64,000 bases of DNA from an uncultured Sphingomonadales bacterium (GTDB lineage Bacteria > Pseudomonadota > Alphaproteobacteria > Sphingomonadales > Sphingomonadaceae), in NCBI GenBank assembly GCA_903821605.1, contig CAIJLZ010000013.1, positions 248,001 through 312,000 of the forward strand. The letters run 5' to 3'. Shown here in pieces: positions 16,762 through 26,181 of the stretch; within the stretch, counting starts at the first letter, position 1; each line of letters begins with the position of its first letter. The translations under genes were made by a program, and so were the position numbers. Under the pieces are notes generated by a model. The model saw only the letters and a list, made by a program, of their open reading frames with translations. It was not told where the DNA came from and searched no databases.

Positions 16762-18282
16762 TCAGGCCCCTTCGAGCAGTTTCTCCTTGCGAATCTTCTC
16801 GCGCCACACGAGCGGGGCGAATTGATGCACGCTTTCGCCCTGCGCATCGACCGCGACCGTCACCGGCATATCCTGCACGGTAAATTCATAGATCGCCTCC
16901 ATGCCGAGATCTTCGAAGCCGACGACCTTGGATGCCTTGATCGCGCGCGAAACGAGATAGGCCGCACCGCCGACCGCCATCAGATAGGCCGATTTGTGCT
17001 TCTTGATCGCCTCAATCGCGGTCGGGCCGCGCTCGGCCTTGCCGACCATCGACAACAGGCCCTGTTCGAGCATCATCTCGGTGAACTTGTCCATGCGGGT
17101 CGCGGTGGTCGGGCCAGCCGGACCAACAACCTCGTCACGCACCGGATCAACCGGGCCGACATAATAAATCACCCGGCCCTTGAACTCGACCGGTAGTGGC
17201 TCACCCTTGGCCAGCATGTCCTGGATCCGCTTGTGCGCGGCATCGCGCCCGGTCAGCATCTTGCCGTTGAGCAACAGCCGGTCGCCCGGCTTCCAGCTCT
17301 GGACCACTTCCGGGGTCAGCGTATCAAGATCGACGCGGATTGCGTTGCTATCAGGTGCCCAATGCACATCCGGCCATTCATTGAGGTCGGGCTGCTTGAG
17401 ATAAACTGGGCCCGAACCATCCAGCACGAAATGGGCGTGACGGGTGGCGGCACAGTTCGGGATCATCGCGACCGGCTTGGACGCGGCGTGCGTCGGATAG
17501 TCCATGATCTTGACGTCAAGAATGGTGGAAAGGCCGCCCAGACCTTGCGCCCCGATGCCGAGCGCGTTGACCTTGTCGAAAATCTCGACGCGCAGCTTCT
17601 CAATGTCGGTCTGCGGGCCACGGGCCTTCAACTGGGCCATGTCGATATCGCCCATCAGCGATTCCTTGGCCATCACCATCGCCTTTTCGGCGGTGCCGCC
17701 AATGCCGATGCCCAGCATGCCCGGCGGGCACCAACCGGCACCCATTTTCGGGATCATGTCGAGCACCCAATCGACAATGCTGTCCGACGGGTTGAGCATC
17801 GCAAATTTGGTCTTATTTTCCGAACCGCCACCCTTGGCCGCGACCTGGATATCAACCTTGTTGCCCGGCACCAGTTCGACATGCACGACCGATGGCGTGT
17901 TGTCCTTGGTGTTCTTGCGACCGAACGCCGGATCGGCGACAATCGACGCGCGCAGGCGGTTTTCCGGGAGATTATAAGCACGACGCACGCCTTCATCGAC
18001 GACATCCTGCAACGACATATCGGAATCCAGCACGCACTGCTGGCCCCATTTGATGATCACGGTGACGATGCCCGTATCCTGACAAATCGGGCGATGGCCT
18101 TCGGCGCACATCCGGCTGTTGGTCAGAATCTGGGCGATCGCATCCTTGGCCGCCGGACCTTGTTCCGCCTTATAGGCCTCACCCAGCGCCTTGATGTAAT
18201 CCATCGGGTGATAATAAGAGATATACTGCAGCGCGTCGGCCACGCTCTCGATGAGATCGGCTTGCTTGATGATCGTCGTCAT
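16762..18282 (-). CDS. Fumarate hydratase class I, iron-sulfur dependent
   Basis: Interconverts fumarate and malate in the citric acid cycle, using a [4Fe-4S] cluster. 506 residues, with fused alpha and beta halves as in E. coli FumA. Cluster cysteines sit in HRPICQDTGI, MIPNCAATRH and in the GAGWCPPGMLGIGIGG block; the C-terminal half has YYVGPVDPVRDEVVGPAGPTT and the GPTAIEAIKKHKSAYL motif. ATG 18282 has AGGAAC upstream. Being oxygen-sensitive, it depends on Fe-S repair; the glutaredoxin and BolA genes lie directly upstream on the same strand. Confidence 0.95.
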   Translation of the reverse strand: MTTIIKQADLIESVADALQYISYYHPMDYIKALGEAYKAEQGPAAKDAIAQILTNSRMCAEGHRPICQDTGIVTVIIKWGQQCVLDSDMSLQDVVDEGVRRAYNLPENRLRASIVADPAFGRKNTKDNTPSVVHVELVPGNKVDIQVAAKGGGSENKTKFAMLNPSDSIVDWVLDMIPKMGAGWCPPGMLGIGIGGTAEKAMVMAKESLMGDIDMAQLKARGPQTDIEKLRVEIFDKVNALGIGAQGLGGLSTILDVKIMDYPTHAASKPVAMIPNCAATRHAHFVLDGSGPVYLKQPDLNEWPDVHWAPDSNAIRVDLDTLTPEVVQSWKPGDRLLLNGKMLTGRDAAHKRIQDMLAKGEPLPVEFKGRVIYYVGPVDPVRDEVVGPAGPTTATRMDKFTEMMLEQGLLSMVGKAERGPTAIEAIKKHKSAYLMAVGGAAYLVSRAIKASKVVGFEDLGMEAIYEFTVQDMPVTVAVDAQGESVHQFAPLVWREKIRKEKLLEGA

Positions 18283-18315
18283 TGATCGTTCCTGCTTATG
18301 ATCGGGCGGGCAGCG

Positions 18316-18651
18316 TCAGGCGACGCCGCGCTCAATGCCCTTGTCGTCCATCAGCGCGTCGAGTTCGCCCGCTTCGAACATTTCCATCATGATGTCCGAG
18401 CCGCCAACAAATTCGCCTTTCACATAAAGCTGCGGGATTGTCGGCCAGTCGGAAAATTCCTTGATGCCATTGCGGATTTCGGCGTCCTGCAACACATCGA
18501 CGGTCGCATATTCGACGCCGAGATGATCAAGGATCGAAATCGCACGGCTCGAAAAACCGCACTGCGGAAACAGCGGCGTCCCCTTCATGAAGAGCAGGAC
18601 ATCAGCGGCCTGAACCGCCTGCGCAATACGGGCCTGGATATTGTCGGTCAT
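18316..18651 (-). CDS. grxD: Monothiol glutaredoxin (Grx4/GrxD type)
   Basis: 111 residues with the monothiol active site CGFS in FPQCGFSSRA and the glutathione-binding WPTIPQLYV and GGSDIMMEM. These proteins bind a bridging [2Fe-2S] cluster with glutathione and deliver it, or sense iron with BolA. ATG 18651 has AGGA seven bases upstream. The bolA gene ends only ten bases upstream, so the two partners are co-transcribed and probably work as a complex. Confidence 0.95.
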   Translation of the reverse strand: MTDNIQARIAQAVQAADVLLFMKGTPLFPQCGFSSRAISILDHLGVEYATVDVLQDAEIRNGIKEFSDWPTIPQLYVKGEFVGGSDIMMEMFEAGELDALMDDKGIERGVA

Positions 18652-18661
18652 CGTCAATTCC

Positions 18662-18895
18662 TCAGTCAGGGGTAGCGGTGGTCAGTTGCAACGCATGCAG
18701 CACGCCGCCCATGCGCCCACCAAGAGCGGCATAGACAGACTGATGCTGTTTCACCCGGCTCATGCCCGCAAAAGCCGCCGACACAACGCGCGCGGCATAA
18801 TGGTCCCCATCCCCGGCAAGATCGGTAATCTCGACCTCGGCATCGGGGAACGCGGCCTTGATCATGGCCTCGATTTCATCGGCGGCCATGGCCAT
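18662..18895 (-). CDS. bolA: BolA-family protein
   Basis: 77 residues with the BolA class II-KH-like fold: IEAMIKAAFPDAEVEITDL, GDGDHYAARVVSAAFAGMSRVKQHQSVYAAL and the C-terminal histidine in GGVLHALQL, which ligates a shared cluster with monothiol glutaredoxin. Size and gene order suit the YrbA/BolA2-like branch. ATG 18895 is chosen; a second ATG two codons later is equally possible. It lies four bases after the DUF1476 gene. Confidence 0.93.
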   Translation of the reverse strand: MAMAADEIEAMIKAAFPDAEVEITDLAGDGDHYAARVVSAAFAGMSRVKQHQSVYAALGGRMGGVLHALQLTTATPD

Positions 18896-18899
18896 CGGC

Positions 18900-19223
18900 T
18901 TACTTGGCCTCCAGCAGTTGCCGGCGTGCTTCGACTGCGAATTCGGCCATCGCCTGACGCACTTCGCCGTCGTTGGTGTCGACGCCTGCCCCGGTCAGAT
19001 CGCCGATCAGCTTGCGAATCATGTCTTCGTCGCCGCCCGCTTCAAAATCAGCCTGAACCACGGATTTGTAATAGGAATCAGTTTCCGCTGGGGTCAGCCC
19101 CATGCGCGCCGCCGCCCATTCGCCAAGCAGCCGGTTGCGGCGCGCCATTACGCGGAAAGCCATTTCCTCATCATGTGCAAATTTGGCTTCGAAAGCCTTC
19201 TCGCGATCGTCAAAGGTCGTCAT
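18900..19223 (-). CDS. DUF1476 protein, F1-ATPase inhibitor zeta-subunit family
   Basis: 107 residues. MTTFDDREKAFEAKFAHDEE followed by MAFRVMARRNRLLGEWAA is the signature of the alphaproteobacterial DUF1476 family. The Paracoccus denitrificans member is the zeta subunit, whose N-terminal helix blocks ATP hydrolysis by F1FO. The remaining part forms a four-helix bundle. Whether this copy inhibits depends on its N-terminal segment, which is present here. ATG 19223 is preferred; an ATG two codons upstream exists. First gene of a cluster with bolA and grxD. Confidence 0.88.
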   Translation of the reverse strand: MTTFDDREKAFEAKFAHDEEMAFRVMARRNRLLGEWAAARMGLTPAETDSYYKSVVQADFEAGGDEDMIRKLIGDLTGAGVDTNDGEVRQAMAEFAVEARRQLLEAK

Positions 19224-19303
19224 GGTCATATCCCACAAATTGGCCAGAATTGGCCAGAACAGTCTCAGTTTGACATAGGGCGCAGCGCCAAAAAGGCAAC
19301 GCC

Positions 19304-20305
19304 CTATTCGTCAAGCAATACCACAATTTTGCCCATCACGGCACGTCCGGACATGGCGGCAATGGCGTCACCGCCGCGCGCCAGCGCATAGGTGGCCGTG
19401 ATCCGGGGCGAGATTTGCCCCGCATCCCACATGGCCATCAACCGATCAACATTGGTACGGTTGGCATCCGGTGACCGTTCGACAAATGCGCCCCAGAACA
19501 CGCCGCGAATATCGCAACTCTTGAGCAATGTCAGGTTGAGCGGTAGCCGGGGAATACCAGCCGGAAAACCAACGACAAGATAGCGCCCTTCCCAGCCCAG
19601 CGACCGCAGCGCGGGTTCCGCATAATCACCACCGACCGGATCGAACACGATCTGCGCGCCATCCGGCCCGGCCGCCTGCTTGAACATATTGGCGAGCGCC
19701 TTTGACGCATCGCGGTCGAGCGGGCCACGCCCATAGATCAGCGCCTCATCAGCCCCAACCTCACGCGCAAATGCGGCCTTTTCTTCTGATGAAACCGCCG
19801 CGATCACCCGCAGACCCAAGGCCTTGCCAAGCTCGATCGCGGCCACACCAACGCCACCTGCGGCGCCCAGCACCAGCATCGTCTCGCCCGGCTTCGCCTG
19901 CCCACGATCCAGCAACGCATGAATGGCGGTGCCATAGGTCAACAGGATCGACGCACCTTCTGCAAAGCTGCGATGGGCGGGGAGCCGAAACAGGTCATTG
20001 GCCTTGACCTTCGCGAGTTCCGCCATGCCATTGGCCAACACCCAGCCAAACACGCGGTCGCCCACTTGCCAGCCCGTGACACCAGCGCCAACGGCCTCAA
20101 TCACGCCGGCAATCTCGCCACCGGGCGCAAAGGGGCGTTCCGGACGGAACTGATATTTGTCCTCGATGATCAAGACATCGGGGAAGTTCACGGCGCACGC
20201 CTTGACCCGCACCAACACCTCGCCCTCGCCCGCGACCGGGTCTGGCAATTCCCCAAGGATCAGTGTCTCAGGCCCACCGGGCGCGTTAGAGATCAGAGCA
20301 CGCAT
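19304..20305 (-). CDS. NADPH:quinone oxidoreductase family (zinc-free MDR)
   Basis: 333 residues of the medium-chain dehydrogenase/reductase superfamily. GroES-like N-terminus with ACAVNFPDVLIIEDKYQ and the Rossmann domain signature VLGAAGGVGVAAIELGKALG. Zinc-ligand cysteines are absent, as in quinone oxidoreductases. The FPAGIPRLPLNLTLLKSCDIRGVFWG block is typical of the subgroup. The ATG overlaps the leuD stop (TGATG), so it is translated with leuCD. A direct role in leucine synthesis is not suggested by the family; the natural substrate is unknown. Confidence 0.88.
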   Translation of the reverse strand: MRALISNAPGGPETLILGELPDPVAGEGEVLVRVKACAVNFPDVLIIEDKYQFRPERPFAPGGEIAGVIEAVGAGVTGWQVGDRVFGWVLANGMAELAKVKANDLFRLPAHRSFAEGASILLTYGTAIHALLDRGQAKPGETMLVLGAAGGVGVAAIELGKALGLRVIAAVSSEEKAAFAREVGADEALIYGRGPLDRDASKALANMFKQAAGPDGAQIVFDPVGGDYAEPALRSLGWEGRYLVVGFPAGIPRLPLNLTLLKSCDIRGVFWGAFVERSPDANRTNVDRLMAMWDAGQISPRITATYALARGGDAIAAMSGRAVMGKIVVLLDE

Positions 20306-20898
20306 CAGACCGCGGTTGGCACCAGCCAAGGCTGGCTTTGGGCGAGCTTCTGTTCATGGGCGGTGATCCGGTCCGCCTTGGCCAAGGTCATGCCGACTTC
20401 ATCAAGGCCGTTGATCAGGCAGTGACGACGAAAATCGTCGATCTCAAACTCGAACCGGTCCTGATAAGGGGTTGTAACAACCTTGTTTTCCAGATCGACA
20501 TTGATCGGATCGGTCTTGGCGACCTCCATCAACCGGTCGATGGCCTCTTGCGGCAGCACGACGGTAACAATCCCGTTTTTGAACGCATTGCCCGAGAAAA
20601 TATCCGAAAAGCTTGGTGCGATAACTGCCTCTACGCCCATATCGTTGAGCGCCCATGCGGCATGTTCGCGGCTCGATCCGCACCCGAAATTGTCACCGGC
20701 AATGATAATCGGCGCCCCGGCATATTCCGGATCATCGAACACATTGCCCGGCTGCGCACGCACCGATTCGAACGCGCCCCGGCCTAGACCGATCCGCGAA
20801 ATGGTCTTCAGATAGGGTGCCGGGATGATCACATCCGTATCGACATTCTTAAGGCCAAACGGATAGGCGCGGCCTTCAACCTTGCTGACTGCCTTCAT
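20305..20898 (-). CDS. leuD: 3-isopropylmalate dehydratase, small subunit
   Basis: 197 residues. With LeuC it isomerises 2- to 3-isopropylmalate in leucine biosynthesis. [17 protein letters not shown] and the [17 protein letters not shown] signature are diagnostic. ATG 20898 overlaps the leuC stop (ATGA), giving translational coupling in a heterodimer. The frame extends 44 codons upstream inside leuC, which is not used. Confidence 0.97.
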   Translation of the reverse strand: MKAVSKVEGRAYPFGLKNVDTDVIIPAPYLKTISRIGLGRGAFESVRAQPGNVFDDPEYAGAPIIIAGDNFGCGSSREHAAWALNDMGVEAVIAPSFSDIFSGNAFKNGIVTVVLPQEAIDRLMEVAKTDPINVDLENKVVTTPYQDRFEFEIDDFRRHCLINGLDEVGMTLAKADRITAHEQKLAQSQPWLVPTAV

Positions 20899-22328
20899 GC
20901 CATCAACTCCCGAACATCGGCCAGATGACCGGTTACCGCCGCAGCGGCGGCCATTGCAGGCGACACCAAATGGGTGCGCGCGCCCGGCCCCTGTCGGCCA
21001 ACGAAATTGCGGTTGGAGGTCGACGCGCAACGCTCGCCTGACGGCACCTTATCGGGGTTCATCGCGAGACACATCGAACAGCCCGGTTCGCGCCACTCAA
21101 AGCCAGCGTCGAGGAAGATCTTATCCAGCCCCTCGGCCTCGGCCTGCGCCTTGACCAGCCCGGAACCGGGCACGATCAGCGCCTGCTTAATATGCGGGGC
21201 GATCTTGCGGCCCTTGGCGACCGCTGCCGCCGCGCGCAAATCCTCGATCCGGCTGTTGGTGCAACTACCGACAAAGACGTGCTGCACCTCGATATCCTGC
21301 ATGCGCTGACCCGGAGTCAGGCCCATATAATCGAGCGACTTCTGCGCGGCGACCTGCTTGGAGGGATCGGCAAAGCTCATCGGATCGGGCACGACACCGG
21401 TGATCGGCACCACATCTTCGGGGCTGGTACCCCAGGTCAGGCTGGGCGCGATATCGGCGGCGTCCAGCACCACCACCTTGTCATAGGTCGCACCCGGATC
21501 GGTGGCGAGCGAGCGCCAATAGGCGACCGCCTGATCCCATTGATCGCCCTTGGGCGCCATCGGGCGCCCCTTGAGATAGGCGAAGGTCTTGTCATCTGGT
21601 GCAACAAGACCGGCACGCGCGCCGCCCTCAATCGACATGTTGGAGACGGTCAGGCGACCTTCAATCGACATGTCGCGGAACACCGAACCGGTATATTCAA
21701 TGACATAGCCAGTGCCGCCCGATGCGCCGATCTTACCAATGATGGCAAGGATCACATCCTTCGGGCTGACGCCATGGCCTAGCTTGCCCTCAACCCGGAC
21801 TTCCATGGTCTTGGACTGTTTGAGCAGCAAGGTTTGGGTGGCCAACACATGTTCGACTTCGGACGTACCGATGCCGAACGCCAATGCACCAATGCCGCCA
21901 TGGCAGGCGGTGTGGCTATCACCACAGACAATGGTCGCGCCCGGCAGGGAAAAGCCCTGCTCCGGCCCGACGACATGGACGATGCCCTGTTCGCGGGCGG
22001 TGGCATCAATATATTTAATGCCAAAAGACGGGGCGTCATGTTCAAGCGCCGCCAATTGTGCGGCGCTTTCCAGATCGGCGATCGGCACACGCTTGCCAGC
22101 GGCATCCACGCGCGGCGTGGTGGGAAGATTGTGATCGGGCACAGCGAGGGTCAGGTCTGGTCGACGGACCTTGCGACCGGCAATCCGCAGCCCTTCAAAG
22201 GCCTGTGGGCTGGTGACCTCGTGGATCAGGTGGCGATCAATATAGATCAGGCAAGTGCCATCATCCCGCTGGTCAACGACATGGGCATCCCAGATCTTCT
22301 CATAGAGTGTGCGCGCTTTTGTAGTCAT
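20895..22328 (-). CDS. leuC: 3-isopropylmalate dehydratase, large subunit
   Basis: 477 residues, aconitase family with a [4Fe-4S] cluster. Cluster cysteines are in [13 protein letters not shown] and the GCSMCLAMN motif; [30 protein letters not shown] is diagnostic. Leads the leuC-leuD-quinone-reductase operon. The upstream 114 bases are shared with a divergent transporter gene. No leader peptide rich in leucine codons was found there. Confidence 0.97.
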   Translation of the reverse strand: MTTKARTLYEKIWDAHVVDQRDDGTCLIYIDRHLIHEVTSPQAFEGLRIAGRKVRRPDLTLAVPDHNLPTTPRVDAAGKRVPIADLESAAQLAALEHDAPSFGIKYIDATAREQGIVHVVGPEQGFSLPGATIVCGDSHTACHGGIGALAFGIGTSEVEHVLATQTLLLKQSKTMEVRVEGKLGHGVSPKDVILAIIGKIGASGGTGYVIEYTGSVFRDMSIEGRLTVSNMSIEGGARAGLVAPDDKTFAYLKGRPMAPKGDQWDQAVAYWRSLATDPGATYDKVVVLDAADIAPSLTWGTSPEDVVPITGVVPDPMSFADPSKQVAAQKSLDYMGLTPGQRMQDIEVQHVFVGSCTNSRIEDLRAAAAVAKGRKIAPHIKQALIVPGSGLVKAQAEAEGLDKIFLDAGFEWREPGCSMCLAMNPDKVPSGERCASTSNRNFVGRQGPGARTHLVSPAMAAAAAVTGHLADVRELMA

Positions 22329-22378
22329 GCCATGTCCGTATCAATCCTAACCGCGAATCGCAAATGTCGTCCGCACGT

Positions 22379-22388
22379 AAATGCATTT
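22379..22388. promoter_or_regulatory. Palindrome in the leuC/transporter divergent region
   Basis: Perfect ten-base palindrome AAATGCATTT, 54 bases before the transporter ATG and 50 bases before leuC. It could be an operator for either gene; its binding protein is unknown. Confidence 0.3.
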
Positions 22389-22442
22389 GTCCGAACTCAT
22401 TTTGCTTGCGGCGCGGAGACCTGATCTTTACCGCGCAGCCTC

Positions 22443-23018
22443 ATGGACGCCATTCTTACCTCTACCGCCGTTGTCGCGCTTGCCGAAATCGGGGACAAGA
22501 CCCAGCTTCTCGCCGTGGTGCTGGCCACCCGCTTCCGCCGCCCGGTGCCGATTATCCTTGGTATTTTGGTGGCGACGCTGGCCAATCATTTCCTCGCCGC
22601 GCTGGTGGGGCAACAGGTGGCGCATCTGCTCGATAGCCTGTGGTTCCGCTATGCCGTTGGCGCCTCATTCATCGCGATGGCGCTCTGGACGCTGGTGCCC
22701 GATAGCCTTGATGACGAAGAAGCGACCGAAAACGCCAAATTTGGCGCGTTCCTGACGACGCTCATCGCCTTTTTTGTCGTCGAAATGGGCGATAAGACCC
22801 AGGTCGCCACCATCGCACTTGGGGCGCAATATCAAGATGTGCTGTCGGTGATGACCGGCACCACCATTGGCATGATGCTGGCCAATGTCCCGGCGGTGTT
22901 TCTGGGTCATGCCATTATCGAAAAGGCACCTCTACCCGTGATCCGTCGCGTGGCGGCGTCGCTGTTTTTCGTGATCGGCCTGTGGGTGACCGCCCAGACC
23001 GCCGGCTGGTTCGGCTAA
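22443..23018 (+). CDS. TMEM165/GDT1 (UPF0016) family cation transporter
   Basis: 191 residues, six predicted membrane helices in two repeats. Each repeat carries the family motif E-x-G-D-K-T: AEIGDKTQLLAV at about 14-25 and VEMGDKTQVATIAL near residue 113. Members export manganese (MneA, MnxP) or move Ca2+/H+ in eukaryotes. Manganese is the more likely substrate in bacteria (family knowledge). No yybP-ykoY manganese riboswitch is visible in the short leader. Confidence 0.9.
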   Translation: MDAILTSTAVVALAEIGDKTQLLAVVLATRFRRPVPIILGILVATLANHFLAALVGQQVAHLLDSLWFRYAVGASFIAMALWTLVPDSLDDEEATENAKFGAFLTTLIAFFVVEMGDKTQVATIALGAQYQDVLSVMTGTTIGMMLANVPAVFLGHAIIEKAPLPVIRRVAASLFFVIGLWVTAQTAGWFG

Positions 23019-23034
23019 ACAGCCTGGACGGGCG

Positions 23035-23067
23035 AGATCGGCTCCTGCGCTGGCGGGAGCCTGATCT
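23035..23067. other. Hairpin downstream of the transporter gene
   Basis: AGATC+GGCTCC pairs with GGAGCC+GATCT (one bulged T). Terminator-like position after the transporter stop but no U-run. Confidence 0.4.
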
Positions 23068-23120
23068 TGATAGGATTTAGGGATCAACCGGGCCGCGACG
23101 CATCGCGCCGCAAGGATCGC

Positions 23121-23163
23121 GCCTAACCTGCCTCATCCCCGCAAGGATAGAGGCCGATTAGGC
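23121..23163 (-). other. Hairpin downstream of infC
   Basis: GCCTAA/TTAGGC outer and GCCTC/GAGGC inner stems with a small symmetric internal loop, ending ten bases from the infC stop. Lacks a U-tract; may protect the 3' end or assist termination. Confidence 0.4.
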
Positions 23164-23172
23164 ATCACCCTG

Positions 23173-23724
23173 TTATTTCGGTGCCAGCACCATCAGCATC
23201 TGGCGGCCTTCCATGCGCGGATGTTGTTCGACCTTAGCGACCTCAACAACATCAGCCTGCACCCGCTGCAACAACTGCATGCCAAGCTGGCCATGGGCAA
23301 GTTCACGTCCACGGAAACGGAGCGTCACCTTGACCTTGTCACCCTCTTCGATGAATTTGTTAATAGCCCGCATCTTCACGTCATAATCATGATCGTCGAT
23401 GTTCGGACGCATCTTGATCTCTTTGATCTCCTGCGTCTTCTGATTCTTGCGGGCAGCATTGGCCTTCTTCTGGGCCTCATATTTATATTTGCCGATATCA
23501 AGGAATTTGCAGACGGGCGGGTCTGCGTTCGGCGACACCTCGACCAGATCCAGGCCAACATCGGCCGCCTGTTCAATCGCCTCGCGTGTGAACATCACCC
23601 CCAGATTCTCGCCATCACCGTCGATTACCCGAACCTTGGGTGACGTAATGAACTCGTTATATCGGGGGCCGTTGAGTGGCATCGGCGGCGGCGCCAAAGG
23701 GCGCCGTGAAAGCGGCGGACGTAT
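23173..23724 (-). CDS. infC: Translation initiation factor IF-3 (ATA start)
   Basis: Binds the 30S subunit and checks start-codon pairing. 183 residues: [46 protein letters not shown], then the linker and the C-terminal [19 protein letters not shown] and [16 protein letters not shown]. No ATG, GTG or TTG stands at the conserved N-terminus; ATA at 23724 follows GGAG at a normal distance of eight bases and gives the expected sequence beginning [13 protein letters not shown]. Rare ATA/ATT starts are how infC represses its own translation, since IF-3 rejects poor start codons. The upstream open frame is not conserved-looking. Confidence 0.93.
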   Translation of the reverse strand: MRPPLSRRPLAPPPMPLNGPRYNEFITSPKVRVIDGDGENLGVMFTREAIEQAADVGLDLVEVSPNADPPVCKFLDIGKYKYEAQKKANAARKNQKTQEIKEIKMRPNIDDHDYDVKMRAINKFIEEGDKVKVTLRFRGRELAHGQLGMQLLQRVQADVVEVAKVEQHPRMEGRQMLMVLAPK

Positions 23725-23912
23725 AACCCAGTCTCCTTGTCGTGGTTTAACAAGGGCGTTCCTTAGTCCGATTTCCACAGGAAAGGAAGGCCCAAGGGCG
23801 GTAAATGAGCGTTGACCGCAAATGAATCCGGCGGGTTGTTGCACAGCCTCCACACTCCCCCGAATTTGGCGCGGATTGCAGACCGGTAACACCGCGCCTA
23901 TGCTCTGATACC

Positions 23913-24644
23913 ATGTCCATTTCACCCTCGCCTGCACTGGTCGCGATTGTCTCGGCGCTTTTGATGTCCGGGATTGTCGCACTGCGTTATATTGCCACCA
24001 GCGGGCTATTCGATTGGCTGACCCGGCGGCGCATGGCGGCGCTGTATATCGGTAAATGGCCCCAGATCCGGCGCGAGATCGGATGGTCGCTGCTCAATTG
24101 CCTGATCTACGGCGTGCCGGCGGGCATTGTCGCTTGGGGCTGGCAGGCCCGGGGCTGGACCCAAATCTATCGCGACGTGCATGCATGGCCATTATGGGTT
24201 CTGCCGCTCTCCGTCCTCGCCTTTCTGATCCTGCATGATATGTGGTTTTATTGGACGCATCGCTGGATGCATGCGCCCCGCCTGTTCCGGGCCATGCATG
24301 CGGTGCATCATGAAAGCCGCCCGCCAACCGCTTGGGCCGCCATGAGTTTTCACCCATGGGAAGGTCTAACCGGCGCGTTGGTGATCCCCGCCTTGGTGTT
24401 TGTGATCCCGATCCATGTCGGGGCACTGGCGGTGGTGCTGACGATCATGACGGTCATGGGCGTGACCAACCATATGGGCTGGGAAATGTTCCCGCGTTGG
24501 ATGGTGCAATCAAGGCTTGGCGCGTGGCTGATCACGGCCAGCCATCATCAGCGCCACCATGAACGCTATCTTTGCAATTACGGCCTATATTTTCGCTGGT
24601 GGGATCGTTGGTGCGGCACCGACAAGGGGCTGGCCGATTGGTGA
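23913..24644 (+). CDS. Sterol desaturase / fatty acid hydroxylase superfamily protein
   Basis: 243 residues, membrane-bound diiron hydroxylase family. Histidine boxes are complete: [19 protein letters not shown] and the later HHQRHH, with about four membrane helices. Members hydroxylate or desaturate lipids, sterols, carotenoids or fatty acids. The compact size with no extra domains and the family's spread in sphingomonads suggest a lipid or carotenoid substrate, but none can be fixed. It ends six bases from the convergent kinase gene. Confidence 0.85.
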   Translation: MSISPSPALVAIVSALLMSGIVALRYIATSGLFDWLTRRRMAALYIGKWPQIRREIGWSLLNCLIYGVPAGIVAWGWQARGWTQIYRDVHAWPLWVLPLSVLAFLILHDMWFYWTHRWMHAPRLFRAMHAVHHESRPPTAWAAMSFHPWEGLTGALVIPALVFVIPIHVGALAVVLTIMTVMGVTNHMGWEMFPRWMVQSRLGAWLITASHHQRHHERYLCNYGLYFRWWDRWCGTDKGLADW

Positions 24645-24650
24645 TCGGGT

Positions 24651-26057
24651 TCAGGCCTTGGGTAGCGTCAACATGAAACGCGCGCCCTGGCCTGATGCGC
24701 TATCGACACTAATATCGCCGCCCATCGCCCGCGCCAGACGCCGGGAAATATAGAGACCAAGCCCCGAACCGCCCGCCTCATTGGCATTCAGTCGCTCGAA
24801 CCGATCAAAGATGCGCTCATGATTCGCGGGATCGATGCCCCGGCCCTGATCGGCCACGATTACGGTGGAGCTTTGGTCTTCGCCCTCGGTGCGGATCCAG
24901 ATCATGCTGCCTTCGGGCGAATAGCGCACCGCATTGCCAATCAAATTGACGAGCACCTGCAACACCCGGCGATAATCACCAATGGCAGGCAATGACTCAC
25001 CATCCATCGGGCGGTCGATGCGGATATTCTTTTCCCGCGCCCGCACCGTGAGCAATCCAGCCGCCTTGCGCGCCAAATCCGCCAGATCGAGCGTGTCGCG
25101 CGCGGGCTGGAAATCAGGCGATTCGACCGTCTGAAGTTCGACCAGATCCTCGACCAGCGCCAACATATGGCGTCCCGCATTGGCGATATCGGCAGCGTAA
25201 TGAACATAATCGCGCCGGATTGGGCCTTCATGCTGGGCATTGATGCTTTCGGCATGGGCGATGATCCGGTTGAGCGGCAGCCGCAGCACACGTTCCAGCC
25301 GATGCCCGAACAAATGGGGCGACTCATCGGGGCCGTCATGCACTGGCCCCTCGGCAGCCGGGCGCGCGGCTTCTGCGTGCTGATCAGGCGCAAGCGACAT
25401 GGTGCATTGCAGCGCCGTCACCGTGCCTGCGGTATCGACCACGGCCATCGCATCGATCATCACCAACACATCGCCTTGTGGCCGCAATCGGGCGACCTGC
25501 CCCTCAAAGCCACGGCCACGGGCAAGGCCGGTGAGAATGGGCATATCGCCATCGCTGTCCGCCACCAATTCGACCAATGCCGCCAGCTTGCGCCCGGCAA
25601 AGGCCGCAAAATCCGGGCAATCCGGGCCGGGATCGAGCGGCGCAATGCGCGTAATGCGAAGATCGGCATCAAGCTCGAACGTCCAATCAACGGTCGACCG
25701 CAGGAAATCGGCGTTGCGCACCATCGGCTGATCATCGAACCGGGGCTGCGCCGCCTGCCGTTCCCAGCCGGAAAGGGTCATCTCAATGCCATGGTCGCGC
25801 GGTCGGGCATGGACCCAGATTGTCACATCATCGCGACCATCTGCGACCGTCACCGCCCGCGAAATGACCACATTCAGCCGCGCGGCAAGTCGGGCAAGCG
25901 ATGCCAAGGCGGGCACCGCCAAAGGTTCGCCGAGCGCGGCCCCGGCATGATATTGCAAGTCGAGCAGCGGACGATCACCCGATTCGAGCAGTCCCTCCCG
26001 TGATATCCGGGCATGAACAACATCGGGAAAAGCGCTGGTTTCTGCCAGATCGTCCAT
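24651..26057 (-). CDS. Atypical sensor histidine kinase without the phospho-accepting histidine
   Basis: 468 residues, apparently cytoplasmic. An N-terminal region of unknown type is followed by a PAS-like segment (RNADFLRSTVDWTFELDADLRITRI), a HisKA-like dimerisation helix and an HATPase domain. The ATP-binding boxes are intact: VLVNLIGNAVRYSPEG (N), VADQGRGIDP (G1), IFDRFERL (F), GGSGLGLYIS (G2). In the H-box the usual HELRTPLN reads RVLRLPLN, so arginine R256 replaces histidine. It may be a pseudokinase, a phosphatase or an ATP-dependent adaptor. ATG 26057 is chosen; an open frame continues 27 codons upstream. Confidence 0.82.
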   Translation of the reverse strand: MDDLAETSAFPDVVHARISREGLLESGDRPLLDLQYHAGAALGEPLAVPALASLARLAARLNVVISRAVTVADGRDDVTIWVHARPRDHGIEMTLSGWERQAAQPRFDDQPMVRNADFLRSTVDWTFELDADLRITRIAPLDPGPDCPDFAAFAGRKLAALVELVADSDGDMPILTGLARGRGFEGQVARLRPQGDVLVMIDAMAVVDTAGTVTALQCTMSLAPDQHAEAARPAAEGPVHDGPDESPHLFGHRLERVLRLPLNRIIAHAESINAQHEGPIRRDYVHYAADIANAGRHMLALVEDLVELQTVESPDFQPARDTLDLADLARKAAGLLTVRAREKNIRIDRPMDGESLPAIGDYRRVLQVLVNLIGNAVRYSPEGSMIWIRTEGEDQSSTVIVADQGRGIDPANHERIFDRFERLNANEAGGSGLGLYISRRLARAMGGDISVDSASGQGARFMLTLPKA

Positions 26058-26181
26058 GATTACGCACAGTCTCCCGCCACGCGCATCGGCTGACCGATCG
26101 CATCGTCCCGTCGCGCGGGACTCCCGAGAGAATGGCATTTCATAAATATGCCCTAGCGCGATATCGTTAACAACCCGCTAA

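Noticed and set aside
23725-23982. Upstream part of the infC frame
   Set aside because: Not similar to IF-3; the family N-terminus starts at the ATA.
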